The notes under the pieces were generated by a model. It saw nothing but the letters and a program-made list of their open reading frames with translations, was not told the origin of the DNA and searched no databases. From CALNYZ01 sp942490945 (GTDB taxonomy: Bacteria > Pseudomonadota > Gammaproteobacteria > UBA6429 > Thiohalophilaceae), in the NCBI GenBank assembly GCA_942490945.1, contig CALNYZ010000044.1, positions 248,001 through 312,000 on the forward strand: a stretch of 64,000 bases of DNA. Direction: 5' to 3'. Within the stretch, counting starts at the first letter, position 1. The number at the start of each line of letters is the position of its first letter. Made by a program: the position numbers and the translations under genes. Shown here in pieces: positions 1 through 7,459 of the stretch.

Positions 1-1
1 C

Positions 2-451
2 CAGTCCGGCATGACCTTCAATGTGCATGATATACACAGGCTTCTCATCTGTGCCGGCTACATCAGACTCAAGATCAAAAATATCCAGCCCTGCATCGGC
101 AAGCACATTGGTGACTTGCGCCACGATGCCGGCGCGGTCCGCACCATAGACGCTGACTCGCACATCCGGAATTCGATGATCATGCAGCTGCCCTTCAATG
201 GTATCGATGTGGCACGTCAGATTCATTGCTTTGGCTACTGGTAAAATAGCCTGTTCCAGCTCTGCAACATCACCTGCATACTGCACCATTAACATCATGC
301 TGAAATTACCGCCCAGACGCATCATGGAAGCCTCACCAAAATTGCAGCCTGCCTTGAATAAGGCCGCACTAACCTGTGCAACTATACCGGAGCGGTCTTT
401 GCCCACTAATGTCAGCATCAGCCATTGTGTCTGTTGTGAAAGTTTGCTCAT
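2..451 (-). CDS. ACT-domain regulator, GcvR-like (C-terminus beyond window)
   Basis: Reading from the ATG at 451 on the minus strand gives an open frame to the window edge (about 150 residues seen). It begins MSKLSQQTQWLML, followed by an ACT-type repeat (VGKDRSGIVAQVSAAL, about residues 15-30). A second, similar repeat follows (YGADRAGIVAQVTNVLADAG) near residue 115. Two tandem ACT domains of this spacing match the glycine cleavage system repressor GcvR and its paralogues, which act as ligand-sensing regulatory partners rather than DNA binders. It is divergent from prmA, with only 47 bp between the starts. The 3' end is not visible, so the full length and any third domain are unknown. Confidence 0.8.
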   Translation of the reverse strand, partial: MSKLSQQTQWLMLTLVGKDRSGIVAQVSAALFKAGCNFGEASMMRLGGNFSMMLMVQYAGDVAELEQAILPVAKAMNLTCHIDTIEGQLHDHRIPDVRVSVYGADRAGIVAQVTNVLADAGLDIFDLESDVAGTDEKPVYIMHIEGHAGL

Positions 452-482
452 GATTGTGGCAATCCATTTTTGCTACAAACTG

Positions 483-500
483 ATAGAATAGTCATTCTAT
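483..500. promoter_or_regulatory. 7-bp inverted repeat in the gcvR-like/prmA divergent region
   Basis: ATAGAAT-AGTC-ATTCTAT is a perfect inverted repeat with a 4-base spacer. It overlaps the prmA start codon (499-501) and lies in the short divergent intergenic region. It could be an operator or simply chance in AT-rich DNA. Confidence 0.3.
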
Positions 501-1389
501 GACATGGCAGCAACTTATCATTCAGGCGACGCCTGACAACTCCGGGCAAATCAGTTCAATTCTTGAATCGTTTAACGCCGCTGCCGTAACCATGAGCGAC
601 GGCAAAGACCAGCCTATTTTTGAACCGGAACGTGGTACCACGCCATTATGGGACAGCGTCCATATCACCGCCCTGTTCGATGTCGATACCGATATCAACA
701 AGGTAATAGCCATCATCAGCGAACAACTCGGCACTACACCTGTATATAAACACGACCTGCTCGCTGAAAAGGACTGGGTGCGCGCCTGGATGGATGACTT
801 CAAGCCGATGCAGTTTGGTAAACGGGTATGGATCATCCCCAGTCATCATGTTGCGCCTGAACCTGACGCTATTAATATAGAGCTGGATCCCGGTCTGGCA
901 TTCGGTACCGGTACCCATCCCACCACCGCGATGTGTCTGGCATGGCTCGATAAAAACATACCGCACGACAACAGGGATAAACTGTCCGTACTGGATTATG
1001 GCTGTGGCTCCGGCATACTCGCACTGGCCGCCGCCAAGCTTGGCGCGACGACAATTTATGCCGTCGATAATGATCCACAAGCAATTGACGCGACCTTGAT
1101 GAATGCGAAACAGAATCATGTTGATAATATCCAGGCGCTGCTATCTGACCACGTCAGCAATAAATGGCCTGACTTACAGGTTGATATTCTGCTTGCCAAT
1201 ATTCTCGCTGCTCCGCTCATAGCGCTGGCACCGTTATTTCAACGCTACTGCCATAAAAACACCCGGATAGTGCTGGCTGGCTTGCTCAGCAACCAGGTCA
1301 ATGATATCTGCCAGGCTTATGCAAACTGGTGCACACTCACCATTGCCGACCAAATCGATGACTGGATCTGTCTGGAAAACACATTGTGA
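499..1389 (+). CDS. prmA: Ribosomal protein L11 methyltransferase PrmA
   Basis: This 296-residue protein trimethylates ribosomal protein L11 using S-adenosylmethionine. The N-terminal substrate-recognition domain covers about residues 1-100 (LFDVDTDIN near 60, KDWVRAWMDDFKPM near 91-104). The family signature GLAFGTGTHPTT is at 132-143. The SAM-binding motif I DYGCGSG is at about 166-172 and the catalytic-domain motif LLANILAAPL near 233. Length and motifs match the E. coli enzyme. The start at 499 gives MTWQQL, equivalent to MPWIQL in E. coli. It lies upstream of the zinc-ribbon gene and dusB-fis. Confidence 0.97.
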   Translation: MTWQQLIIQATPDNSGQISSILESFNAAAVTMSDGKDQPIFEPERGTTPLWDSVHITALFDVDTDINKVIAIISEQLGTTPVYKHDLLAEKDWVRAWMDDFKPMQFGKRVWIIPSHHVAPEPDAINIELDPGLAFGTGTHPTTAMCLAWLDKNIPHDNRDKLSVLDYGCGSGILALAAAKLGATTIYAVDNDPQAIDATLMNAKQNHVDNIQALLSDHVSNKWPDLQVDILLANILAAPLIALAPLFQRYCHKNTRIVLAGLLSNQVNDICQAYANWCTLTIADQIDDWICLENTL

Positions 1390-1475
1390 ACACTATTGTG
1401 CGCTGCAATCCGGATCACAATGACTTAAACTGAAAACTTGCTGAATAAGACCGCTTACATTACATTTATAGACTT

Positions 1476-3467
1476 ATGTTTACCTGTTGCCCGCAATGTC
1501 AGACCTGTTTCCGTATCACCGCCGCACAATTAAAAGTCGCGCAAGGCAAGGTACGGTGTGGAAAATGTCACGGCGTATTTAACGCCAAACAATCGCTGCA
1601 TGAAAATGATCCCGGTATCAAAACCGCTAACCCGTCTCACGACGCTACGGTAAAAGCACATCAGCCAACAACACATCAAGCAGAGACGAAGCGTCCTGAC
1701 CCAACGATGTACACAGCAGCAACGGTAGCGGCAGCATCGCCCAGGCATAAAGCAGATGATTCAAGCACAGATAAATACGGCGGCGGCCAATCGTCGCAAA
1801 CGGGAAAAGTCGAACGCAACGATCATCAACATATTTCACTTGGCGATGCGGATGCCAGCAGTGACAGTATTGATGCAATTTTTGATGCCCTGGATGAACA
1901 ACTTACCTCGGGTGTGTTTAATGACATTCGTGGCCATGTTGCCACGCCCGAACCGGCGATTGAAGTTGACATTGACAGTTATTTTCACAAACAGCTTTCC
2001 GACTTCAGCCCGACGTCTGATGCTAAATTAGCTAGCGACAGTAAAAGCCGGATTGATAAACCTGAACCTGATAACCCAAATGATACAGTCGTCAGTGCAC
2101 GCCAGTCTGCTGCGGGGAACAAACCTCTCTCCGAGGCGCCTGCCAAACAGACGGCAACCCGGTCAATCCGCTCGATAACTGACGCACCTGAACCCACATC
2201 GTATGAAGACACGTTCCTTGCCAGCTTACGTAAAAAAACGGCCGCTGAAACACAACAACTCGAACTGAATATAAGCCACACGCCTGCCGAATTAGCCACA
2301 CAAGCCAAGACCGCTCCGCAACAACTCAAACAGGCAATTGACAATATTATAGGTTCGAAGGCCCGTGACAAATCCGAGGACGATGAACCTGAACCACATA
2401 TGGTCGCCCATGACAAAGTTATCGACGAGATTATCAATGATGACTTCACGATTTATATCGATGATGACAATGACCTGCCATCGGATTTGTCTTCGCTGCA
2501 TGAATCTGCGCCTGAGCCGGAGAATGATCTGCCTGAACATGCGGATTCAACAGACGATCACACTACAGATGAAGATTTAATCGCTGAAGCAGAAGATATT
2601 TTCGAGTTTCATTCCTCGACAGAACTCCCGGATGAATTTGATGATGAGGAAAACGACGTCGCGCTTGAAATCAACAGTGAATTTGAGCTCACCCCGGCCG
2701 ATGAAACCGATCGTGACACAGCACATAAATCTGCCGACAGATTTTCATTTTCACCTGTTGAGCCGGATGATAGTCAGGATGAGATAAATGAATTCGCATT
2801 TGAAGATGCCGCTGTTAACAAAGCTGATCTTGAAGAAGATAATTTTACTGATCTGGACGAAATCATTGCCACACCGGTGGCGGATAATGGGGATGAATGG
2901 GATCGGGTACTGGCAACACCTGAAAAGACCGAACACGTTGTACCGCGTCAATTGCGCGATTCTGTTGATTCAATCATTGATGATGAAACCAGTCTGGCAA
3001 AAAAACTGTTTATGCTCTTTGCAACTGCCATTTTGATCGCCATGCTGGTGCTACAGATACTGATTTTTAAAAGTACCGAGCTGGTGCAGCGCTGGCCTGG
3101 CCTGCGAGATTCCATGATCACCCTCTGCGACACCTTGCCGTGTCGTTTTACCGGCAAGCACGACCTGAAAAAAGTAAATATGCTGAGTCGTGATATCCGC
3201 GTACACCCTAAAAACAAGGCCGCCTTGTTGATCAGCGCGGCAATGGAGAACCAGGCCGGGTTTGCCCAACCCTATCCGGATATCTTGTTGCGCTTTACTG
3301 ACCTTACCGGTGAGGTCGTTGCGCAACGACGCTTTATTCCAGAGGAATATCTCGGCAAAATATACCGGCCGTTTATACTCATGCCAGCCAAAACACCCGT
3401 TCATCTCACCTTTGCCGTACTCGACCCGGGTAATGATGCGATCAACTTCGAATTCGATTTCCTCTAA
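1476..3467 (+). CDS. Zinc-ribbon (MJ0042-type) / DUF3426 membrane protein
   Basis: A 663-residue protein. The N-terminus is a four-cysteine zinc ribbon (CPQC near residue 5 and CGKC near 28), typical of the MJ0042 finger found in DUF3426 proteins. Residues from about 45 to 505 are a long, strongly acidic, low-complexity linker rich in Asp, Glu, Ser and Thr, probably disordered. One hydrophobic helix follows (LFMLFATAILIAMLVLQ, about 512-530). The C-terminal domain (about 550-663), with PDILLRFTDLTGEVVAQR and the ending FEFDFL, matches DUF3426. Function is unknown; the gene is commonly found between prmA and dusB. The linker seems long for the family. Confidence 0.85.
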   Translation: MFTCCPQCQTCFRITAAQLKVAQGKVRCGKCHGVFNAKQSLHENDPGIKTANPSHDATVKAHQPTTHQAETKRPDPTMYTAATVAAASPRHKADDSSTDKYGGGQSSQTGKVERNDHQHISLGDADASSDSIDAIFDALDEQLTSGVFNDIRGHVATPEPAIEVDIDSYFHKQLSDFSPTSDAKLASDSKSRIDKPEPDNPNDTVVSARQSAAGNKPLSEAPAKQTATRSIRSITDAPEPTSYEDTFLASLRKKTAAETQQLELNISHTPAELATQAKTAPQQLKQAIDNIIGSKARDKSEDDEPEPHMVAHDKVIDEIINDDFTIYIDDDNDLPSDLSSLHESAPEPENDLPEHADSTDDHTTDEDLIAEAEDIFEFHSSTELPDEFDDEENDVALEINSEFELTPADETDRDTAHKSADRFSFSPVEPDDSQDEINEFAFEDAAVNKADLEEDNFTDLDEIIATPVADNGDEWDRVLATPEKTEHVVPRQLRDSVDSIIDDETSLAKKLFMLFATAILIAMLVLQILIFKSTELVQRWPGLRDSMITLCDTLPCRFTGKHDLKKVNMLSRDIRVHPKNKAALLISAAMENQAGFAQPYPDILLRFTDLTGEVVAQRRFIPEEYLGKIYRPFILMPAKTPVHLTFAVLDPGNDAINFEFDFL

Positions 3468-3711
3468 CACCCTCACACTCGATTTGTCCCGGGTTAACAT
3501 CACCAGTGTCTGCTCGTGGTGCAACCTGCGTAAAAACTTTTTCGTATAGTCAAATTTAACCACATTCTGAAATAGCCCCGAGTCGTTTTTTCGCGCAAGA
3601 TTAGTTGAAAAGTCAAGGGTAAAAGTGGCTTTAAAATGAGCGGTTAAAACGTTATCATTGTGCACCCACCTCCAATGTAACGACAGAAGATGGATACTTA
3701 AAAATAGCATT

Positions 3712-4698
3712 ATGCAAATTGGACCTTACACCTTACCGAATAATCTTGTGCTCGCCCCGATGGCAGGCGTGACGGATCTTCCATTCCGCCAGCTCTGTCG
3801 TCAAATGGGCGCAGGCATGGCCGTTTCGGAAATGGTGTCATCCAATTCACTGTTGTGGGGCAGTAAAAAAACCCAGCGACGCGCAGACCACCGGGGCGAA
3901 ATTGAACCCAAATCTGTGCAAATCGCCGGGGCCGATCCGGACATGATGGCCGAAGCAGCCAGGTACAACGCCGACCAGGGCGCCCAGATTATTGACATCA
4001 ATATGGGCTGCCCGGCAAAAAAAGTCTGTAACGTCATGGCAGGGTCTGCTTTATTGCAGGACGAGTCTCTGGTGCACAATATATTGCACGCAGTAGTCAA
4101 CGCGGTGGATGTTCCGGTCACGCTGAAAATACGCACCGGTTGGGACACCCAGCATAGAAATGCGTTAACCATTGCCAAAATCGCAGAGCAAGTGGGAGTG
4201 CAGGCATTGGCAATACACGGTAGAACCCGTGCGTGTCAGTACAAAGGGGATGCCGAGTACGACACCATTGCCGATGTGAAAAGCCGTATCAGCATTCCGG
4301 TTATCGCCAACGGTGATATTACGACCCCAGAAAAAGCCAGATTCGTATTAGAGCACACTGGAGTCGATGCGATTATGATCGGACGGGCCGCACAGGGGCG
4401 ACCGTGGATTTTCCGTGAAATAGCGCATTACCTGCAGACGGGGAAACATCTGGCCGCACCAACACATGACGAGATTCGCGACATTCTGTTGGGCCATTTA
4501 CATAACCTGTATGCCTTTTATGGTGAATACACTGGCGTGCGTATGGCGCGCAAACACATCAGCTGGTACAGCAAGGGGCAGGCTCACGGTGCACAATTCC
4601 GTCAGGCCACCAACCGCGCTGAAACAGTCGATGAACAACTAACAATTACACAAACATTTTTTGCTAACTTAACTAACAGGGAGGATATCGCCGCATGA
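3712..4698 (+). CDS. dusB: tRNA-dihydrouridine synthase DusB
   Basis: A 328-residue FMN-dependent enzyme that reduces uridine to dihydrouridine in the tRNA D-loop. Visible features are the N-terminal TIM-barrel FMN motif APMAGVTDLPFRQL, the catalytic-cysteine motif MGCPAKKV, the RNA and FMN residues in KIRTGWD, and GRAAQGRPWIF near the end of the barrel. The helical C-terminal domain follows. I chose the ATG at 3712 (MQIGPYTLPNN) because it aligns with family N-termini; an upstream in-frame ATG at 3658 adds 18 unlikely residues. The stop overlaps the fis start by 4 bp (ATGA), the classic dusB-fis operon. Confidence 0.96.
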   Translation: MQIGPYTLPNNLVLAPMAGVTDLPFRQLCRQMGAGMAVSEMVSSNSLLWGSKKTQRRADHRGEIEPKSVQIAGADPDMMAEAARYNADQGAQIIDINMGCPAKKVCNVMAGSALLQDESLVHNILHAVVNAVDVPVTLKIRTGWDTQHRNALTIAKIAEQVGVQALAIHGRTRACQYKGDAEYDTIADVKSRISIPVIANGDITTPEKARFVLEHTGVDAIMIGRAAQGRPWIFREIAHYLQTGKHLAAPTHDEIRDILLGHLHNLYAFYGEYTGVRMARKHISWYSKGQAHGAQFRQATNRAETVDEQLTITQTFFANLTNREDIAA

Positions 4699-4982
4699 CT
4701 GAAGCAGTCTCAGTGGCTAACGTCGCCGTCAATAACGATAACGATAATGCCAATAAACCACTCCGCGCGTGTGTCGCAGATTCAATCAGCGCTTATTTTG
4801 GCGCACTGAACGGACACCCGGCCGGTAATTTGTACCAGATGGTTCTGTCTGAAGTTGAAGAGCCTTTACTGCAAGCTGTGTTGAAATATACTGGTGGCAA
4901 CCAGAGTAAAGCATCTGAAATTCTCGGCATCAACCGGGGAACGCTACGAAAAAAACTGAAAATCTACGGTTTACACAAGTAA
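4695..4982 (+). CDS. fis: Nucleoid-associated DNA-binding protein Fis
   Basis: A 95-residue protein of the same size as other Fis proteins. Its C-terminal helix-turn-helix (GGNQSKASEILGINRGTL, about residues 68-86) is nearly invariant in the family. The N-terminal half is the dimerisation region and is more divergent, with an Asn/Asp-rich stretch at about 13-20. Fis bends DNA and modulates transcription of stable RNA genes, recombination and nucleoid structure. It is translationally coupled to dusB through the ATGA overlap. In other gammaproteobacteria the promoter lies upstream of dusB. Confidence 0.97.
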   Translation: MTEAVSVANVAVNNDNDNANKPLRACVADSISAYFGALNGHPAGNLYQMVLSEVEEPLLQAVLKYTGGNQSKASEILGINRGTLRKKLKIYGLHK

Positions 4983-4991
4983 ACTACGTTA

Positions 4992-5072
4992 TCGAGTGGG
5001 AAAGGAACGCAGATCATACCCGATTAGTTCTTTAATTATCCCGATTAAGAAAATAAAACCTTTCCCACTCGA
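4992..5072 (+). promoter_or_regulatory. Long inverted repeat in the fis-purH leader
   Basis: A perfect 14-bp inverted repeat, TCGAGTGGGAAAGG at 4992-5005 and its complement at 5059-5072, encloses 53 bp. Inside lie two direct copies of CCCGATTA (5019-5026 and 5040-5047, 21 bp apart) and a nested imperfect hairpin (TTCTTTAAT pairing with ATTAAGAA). The purH Shine-Dalgarno sequence AAGGA follows about 10 bases before the ATG. No U-run follows the outer stem, so it is not a simple terminator. It could be a structured mRNA leader, a processing site or a tiny palindromic insertion. Confidence 0.6.
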
Positions 5073-5095
5073 ATTCTCTTCCTAAGGAACTCTCT

Positions 5096-6670
5096 ATGAG
5101 CAAGATTACGCGCGCACTGTTAAGTGTGTCGGATAAAACCGGCATTGTTGAATTTGCCAAAAAATTACAAAATGACTTTGCGGTAGAAATTCTTTCCACT
5201 GGCGGTACTGCGAAACTGTTAAGTGAACAGGGCGTGAAGGTTATCGAAGTTTCTGACTACACCGGTTTTCCGGAAATGATGGATGGCCGGGTAAAAACCC
5301 TGCATCCAAAAATTCATGGTGGCATTTTAGGCCGACGTGGCACCGATGATGCGGTAATGAACGAGCATAACATCGGGCCGATCGACCTGGTGGTCGTGAA
5401 TCTCTACCCGTTTGAACAGACGGTGGCAAAACCCGACTGTGACCTGGCCACGGCTATTGAAAATATCGATATCGGTGGTCCGACCATGATTCGTGCTGCC
5501 GCCAAGAATCACCAGGACGTTACTGTTATCGTCAACGCCAGCGACTATGACACCGTCCTGACGGAAATGAAAAATAACAACGGCACTGTGTCAGACGCCA
5601 TACGCTTTGAGCTGGCCGTCAAAGTCTACGAACACACCGCCGCTTATGACGGTGCCATTGCCAATTATCTGGGTAAACTCACTACGGCAGACGATGTCGA
5701 CTTTCCACGTACCTTCAACAGTCAGTTTCAACTCAAACAAACCATGCGCTATGGCGAGAACCCGCATCAGAATGCTGCGTTCTTTGTCGAACGTGAGGTC
5801 CTTGATGGCAAGGGTGACGCCAGTGTCGCGACTGCCAAACAATTACAGGGTAAAGAACTGTCTTATAACAACATCGGTGATACCGATGCCGCACTGGAAT
5901 GCGTCAAACAATTCAGTGACGCGCCGGCCTGTGTCATTGTCAAACATGCCAACCCTTGTGGTGTAGCCGTCGCCGGTAATTTACTCGAAGCCTACGACAA
6001 GGCCTACAGCACCGACCCCGAATCCGCGTTCGGTGGCATTATCGCGTTTAACCAGAAACTGGATGCCACCACCGCGCAAGCCATTGTCGAGCGTCAGTTT
6101 GTGGAAGTAATCATCGCACCCGATGTTGACAACGCGGCAATAGAAATCGTTGCCGCGAAAAAGAATGTACGTTTATTGAAATGCGGCCAATGGCAAAAAA
6201 ATGCGGTACAGCGACTGGACTTCAAGCGAGTTAACGGTGGCCTGCTGGTACAGGATAGCGATTTACAACTTTATAATGAACTGAAAGTAGTCACAGAACG
6301 CGAACCAACCGATCAGGAAATGGCGGATCTGCTTTTCAGCTGGAAAGTGGCGAAGTTCGTCAAATCGAACGCCATTGTTTACGGCAAAAACAACATGACC
6401 ATCGGTGTTGGTGCGGGCCAGATGAGCCGCGTCAACTCTGCCCGTATCGCAGCAATCAAGGCTGAACACGCCAAACTCGAAGTAAAAGGTGCAGTCATGG
6501 CCAGTGATGCGTTCTTCCCGTTCCGAGATGGCATTGATCAAGCTGCTGAAGTCGGCATTACTGCGGTAATCGAACCGGGTGGCTCAATGCGCGACGATGA
6601 AGTGATTGCTGCGGCCAATGAGCATGGCATGGCGATGGTGTTTACCAGCATGCGGCACTTCCGGCACTAG
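5096..6670 (+). CDS. purH: Bifunctional AICAR transformylase / IMP cyclohydrolase PurH
   Basis: A 524-residue cytosolic enzyme catalysing the last two steps of de novo IMP synthesis. The N-terminal IMP cyclohydrolase (MGS-like) domain covers about residues 1-195, with LLSVSDKTGI at 8-17, STGGTAKLL and GRVKTLHPKIHGGIL. The AICAR transformylase domain follows (RYGENPHQ near 220, VIVKHANPCGVA near 282, SDAFFPFRDGID near 470). Length and the C-terminus (TSMRHFRH) match the family exactly. A Shine-Dalgarno AAGGA lies just upstream. purD, which often follows purH, is not found downstream; the hairpin-rich element begins instead. Confidence 0.98.
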   Translation: MSKITRALLSVSDKTGIVEFAKKLQNDFAVEILSTGGTAKLLSEQGVKVIEVSDYTGFPEMMDGRVKTLHPKIHGGILGRRGTDDAVMNEHNIGPIDLVVVNLYPFEQTVAKPDCDLATAIENIDIGGPTMIRAAAKNHQDVTVIVNASDYDTVLTEMKNNNGTVSDAIRFELAVKVYEHTAAYDGAIANYLGKLTTADDVDFPRTFNSQFQLKQTMRYGENPHQNAAFFVEREVLDGKGDASVATAKQLQGKELSYNNIGDTDAALECVKQFSDAPACVIVKHANPCGVAVAGNLLEAYDKAYSTDPESAFGGIIAFNQKLDATTAQAIVERQFVEVIIAPDVDNAAIEIVAAKKNVRLLKCGQWQKNAVQRLDFKRVNGGLLVQDSDLQLYNELKVVTEREPTDQEMADLLFSWKVAKFVKSNAIVYGKNNMTIGVGAGQMSRVNSARIAAIKAEHAKLEVKGAVMASDAFFPFRDGIDQAAEVGITAVIEPGGSMRDDEVIAAANEHGMAMVFTSMRHFRH

Positions 6671-6819
6671 CCTGGTACGTCATTCTGTCCCTTGCAGTAG
6701 TCCACCTGATTGCCCGTCATTCCGTACAAGTGTGAAGCACGCGATACGGAAACTCATTCAGCCTGATATAATTTTTCATAATTAGATAAAAGGTATTTTT
6801 CGTACTCACCTGAGCACGA

Positions 6820-7335
6820 GTTACTTTCTTTTGCTTGTCCAAAAGAAAGTAACCAAAGAAAAATGCACCCGTGACCTCGCCGGACTCACGTCTGGTACCC
6901 TCGTCTGTTTTCGCAAAACAGGCTGCTGCTTCTCACAGAACCCTGCGGGTTCATTGTGAGTACCCTAACCTTCGTTCCGTTGGCTCAGGGCAACTCACGC
7001 GATGCTACGCATGAATCGCGCTCGAACAGTACTCGCCTTTGCTCCTGTTTCACTCAACTTCCTCGGCTCAGTCAGACTGAGACATTATTCAAGACTCATG
7101 CTCTGCTCTACACCAGTTAACTTAATATCTACCCATTCTCCCCTTCGCACGCAGGGGGAGGAATTTATTTTTCGAAATAATTTCAGGCGAGACAAGGATT
7201 TCGAGCTGGAGGATGGCGGCACATGGACGTGCCGTCAGCCGACCACAAATGAAAAATAAATACCTAATCCGTTTTGCGCGCAGGGGTGCCGTTCTTTTTG
7301 GTGACTTTTTCTTGGGCATGCAAGAAAAAGTCACT
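6820..7335. repeat. Hairpin-rich non-coding element with inverted terminal motifs
   Basis: This fills the 790-bp gap between purH and the PhyH-Rieske gene, the only gap over 300 bp in the window. The left end (6820-6853) is a perfect 14-bp hairpin, GTTACTTTCTTTTG and its complement around CTTGTC. The right end (7301-7334) is a perfect 14-bp hairpin, GTGACTTTTTCTTG around GGCATG. Read on the minus strand, the right end continues into a sequence similar to that following the left hairpin (AACCAAAGAAAAATGCACCC versus CACCAAAAAGAACGGCACCC), so the ends are inverted copies. Between them are further hairpins, e.g. CTGTTTT-CGC-AAAACAG near 6905 and CTCACA...TGTGAG near 6935-6961. Short frames here read like spurious peptides translated from dispersed repeats. 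I see no transposase or convincing gene. Confidence 0.7.
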
Positions 7336-7410
7336 CGCGCGCAGACCGCGCGAAGCACACCTTTAAATCAATTACGAATCCCAGGTTAACTCATTCGAAA
7401 ATGACAGAAT

Positions 7411-7437
7411 TAAAAAAGGCGGACAATGTCCGCCTTT
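7411..7437 (-). terminator. Rho-independent terminator of the PhyH-Rieske gene
   Basis: On the minus strand GGCGGACATTGTCCGCC forms a GC-rich stem directly followed by a run of six T. It lies 22 bp after the stop codon of the gene at 7460, in the correct orientation. It also separates that gene from the repeat element. Confidence 0.85.
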
Positions 7438-7459
7438 ACAATTTCATAACCGTAAGAAA

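Noticed and set aside
3051..3710. 219-residue minus-strand frame opposite the zinc-ribbon gene
   Set aside because: It is antisense to the well-supported DUF3426 C-terminal domain and has no family features.
3468..3711. Search for a promoter or small gene in the 244-bp gap before dusB
   Set aside because: Only poorly spaced -35/-10-like boxes (TTGAAA near 3605, TAAAAT near 3632) and no convincing frame; not reported as a feature.
7002..7358. Two overlapping frames of about 80 residues on opposite strands in the purH to PhyH-Rieske gap
   Set aside because: They lie entirely in the hairpin element, have no ribosome site and read like translated repeat (PKKKSPKR). Treated as non-coding.
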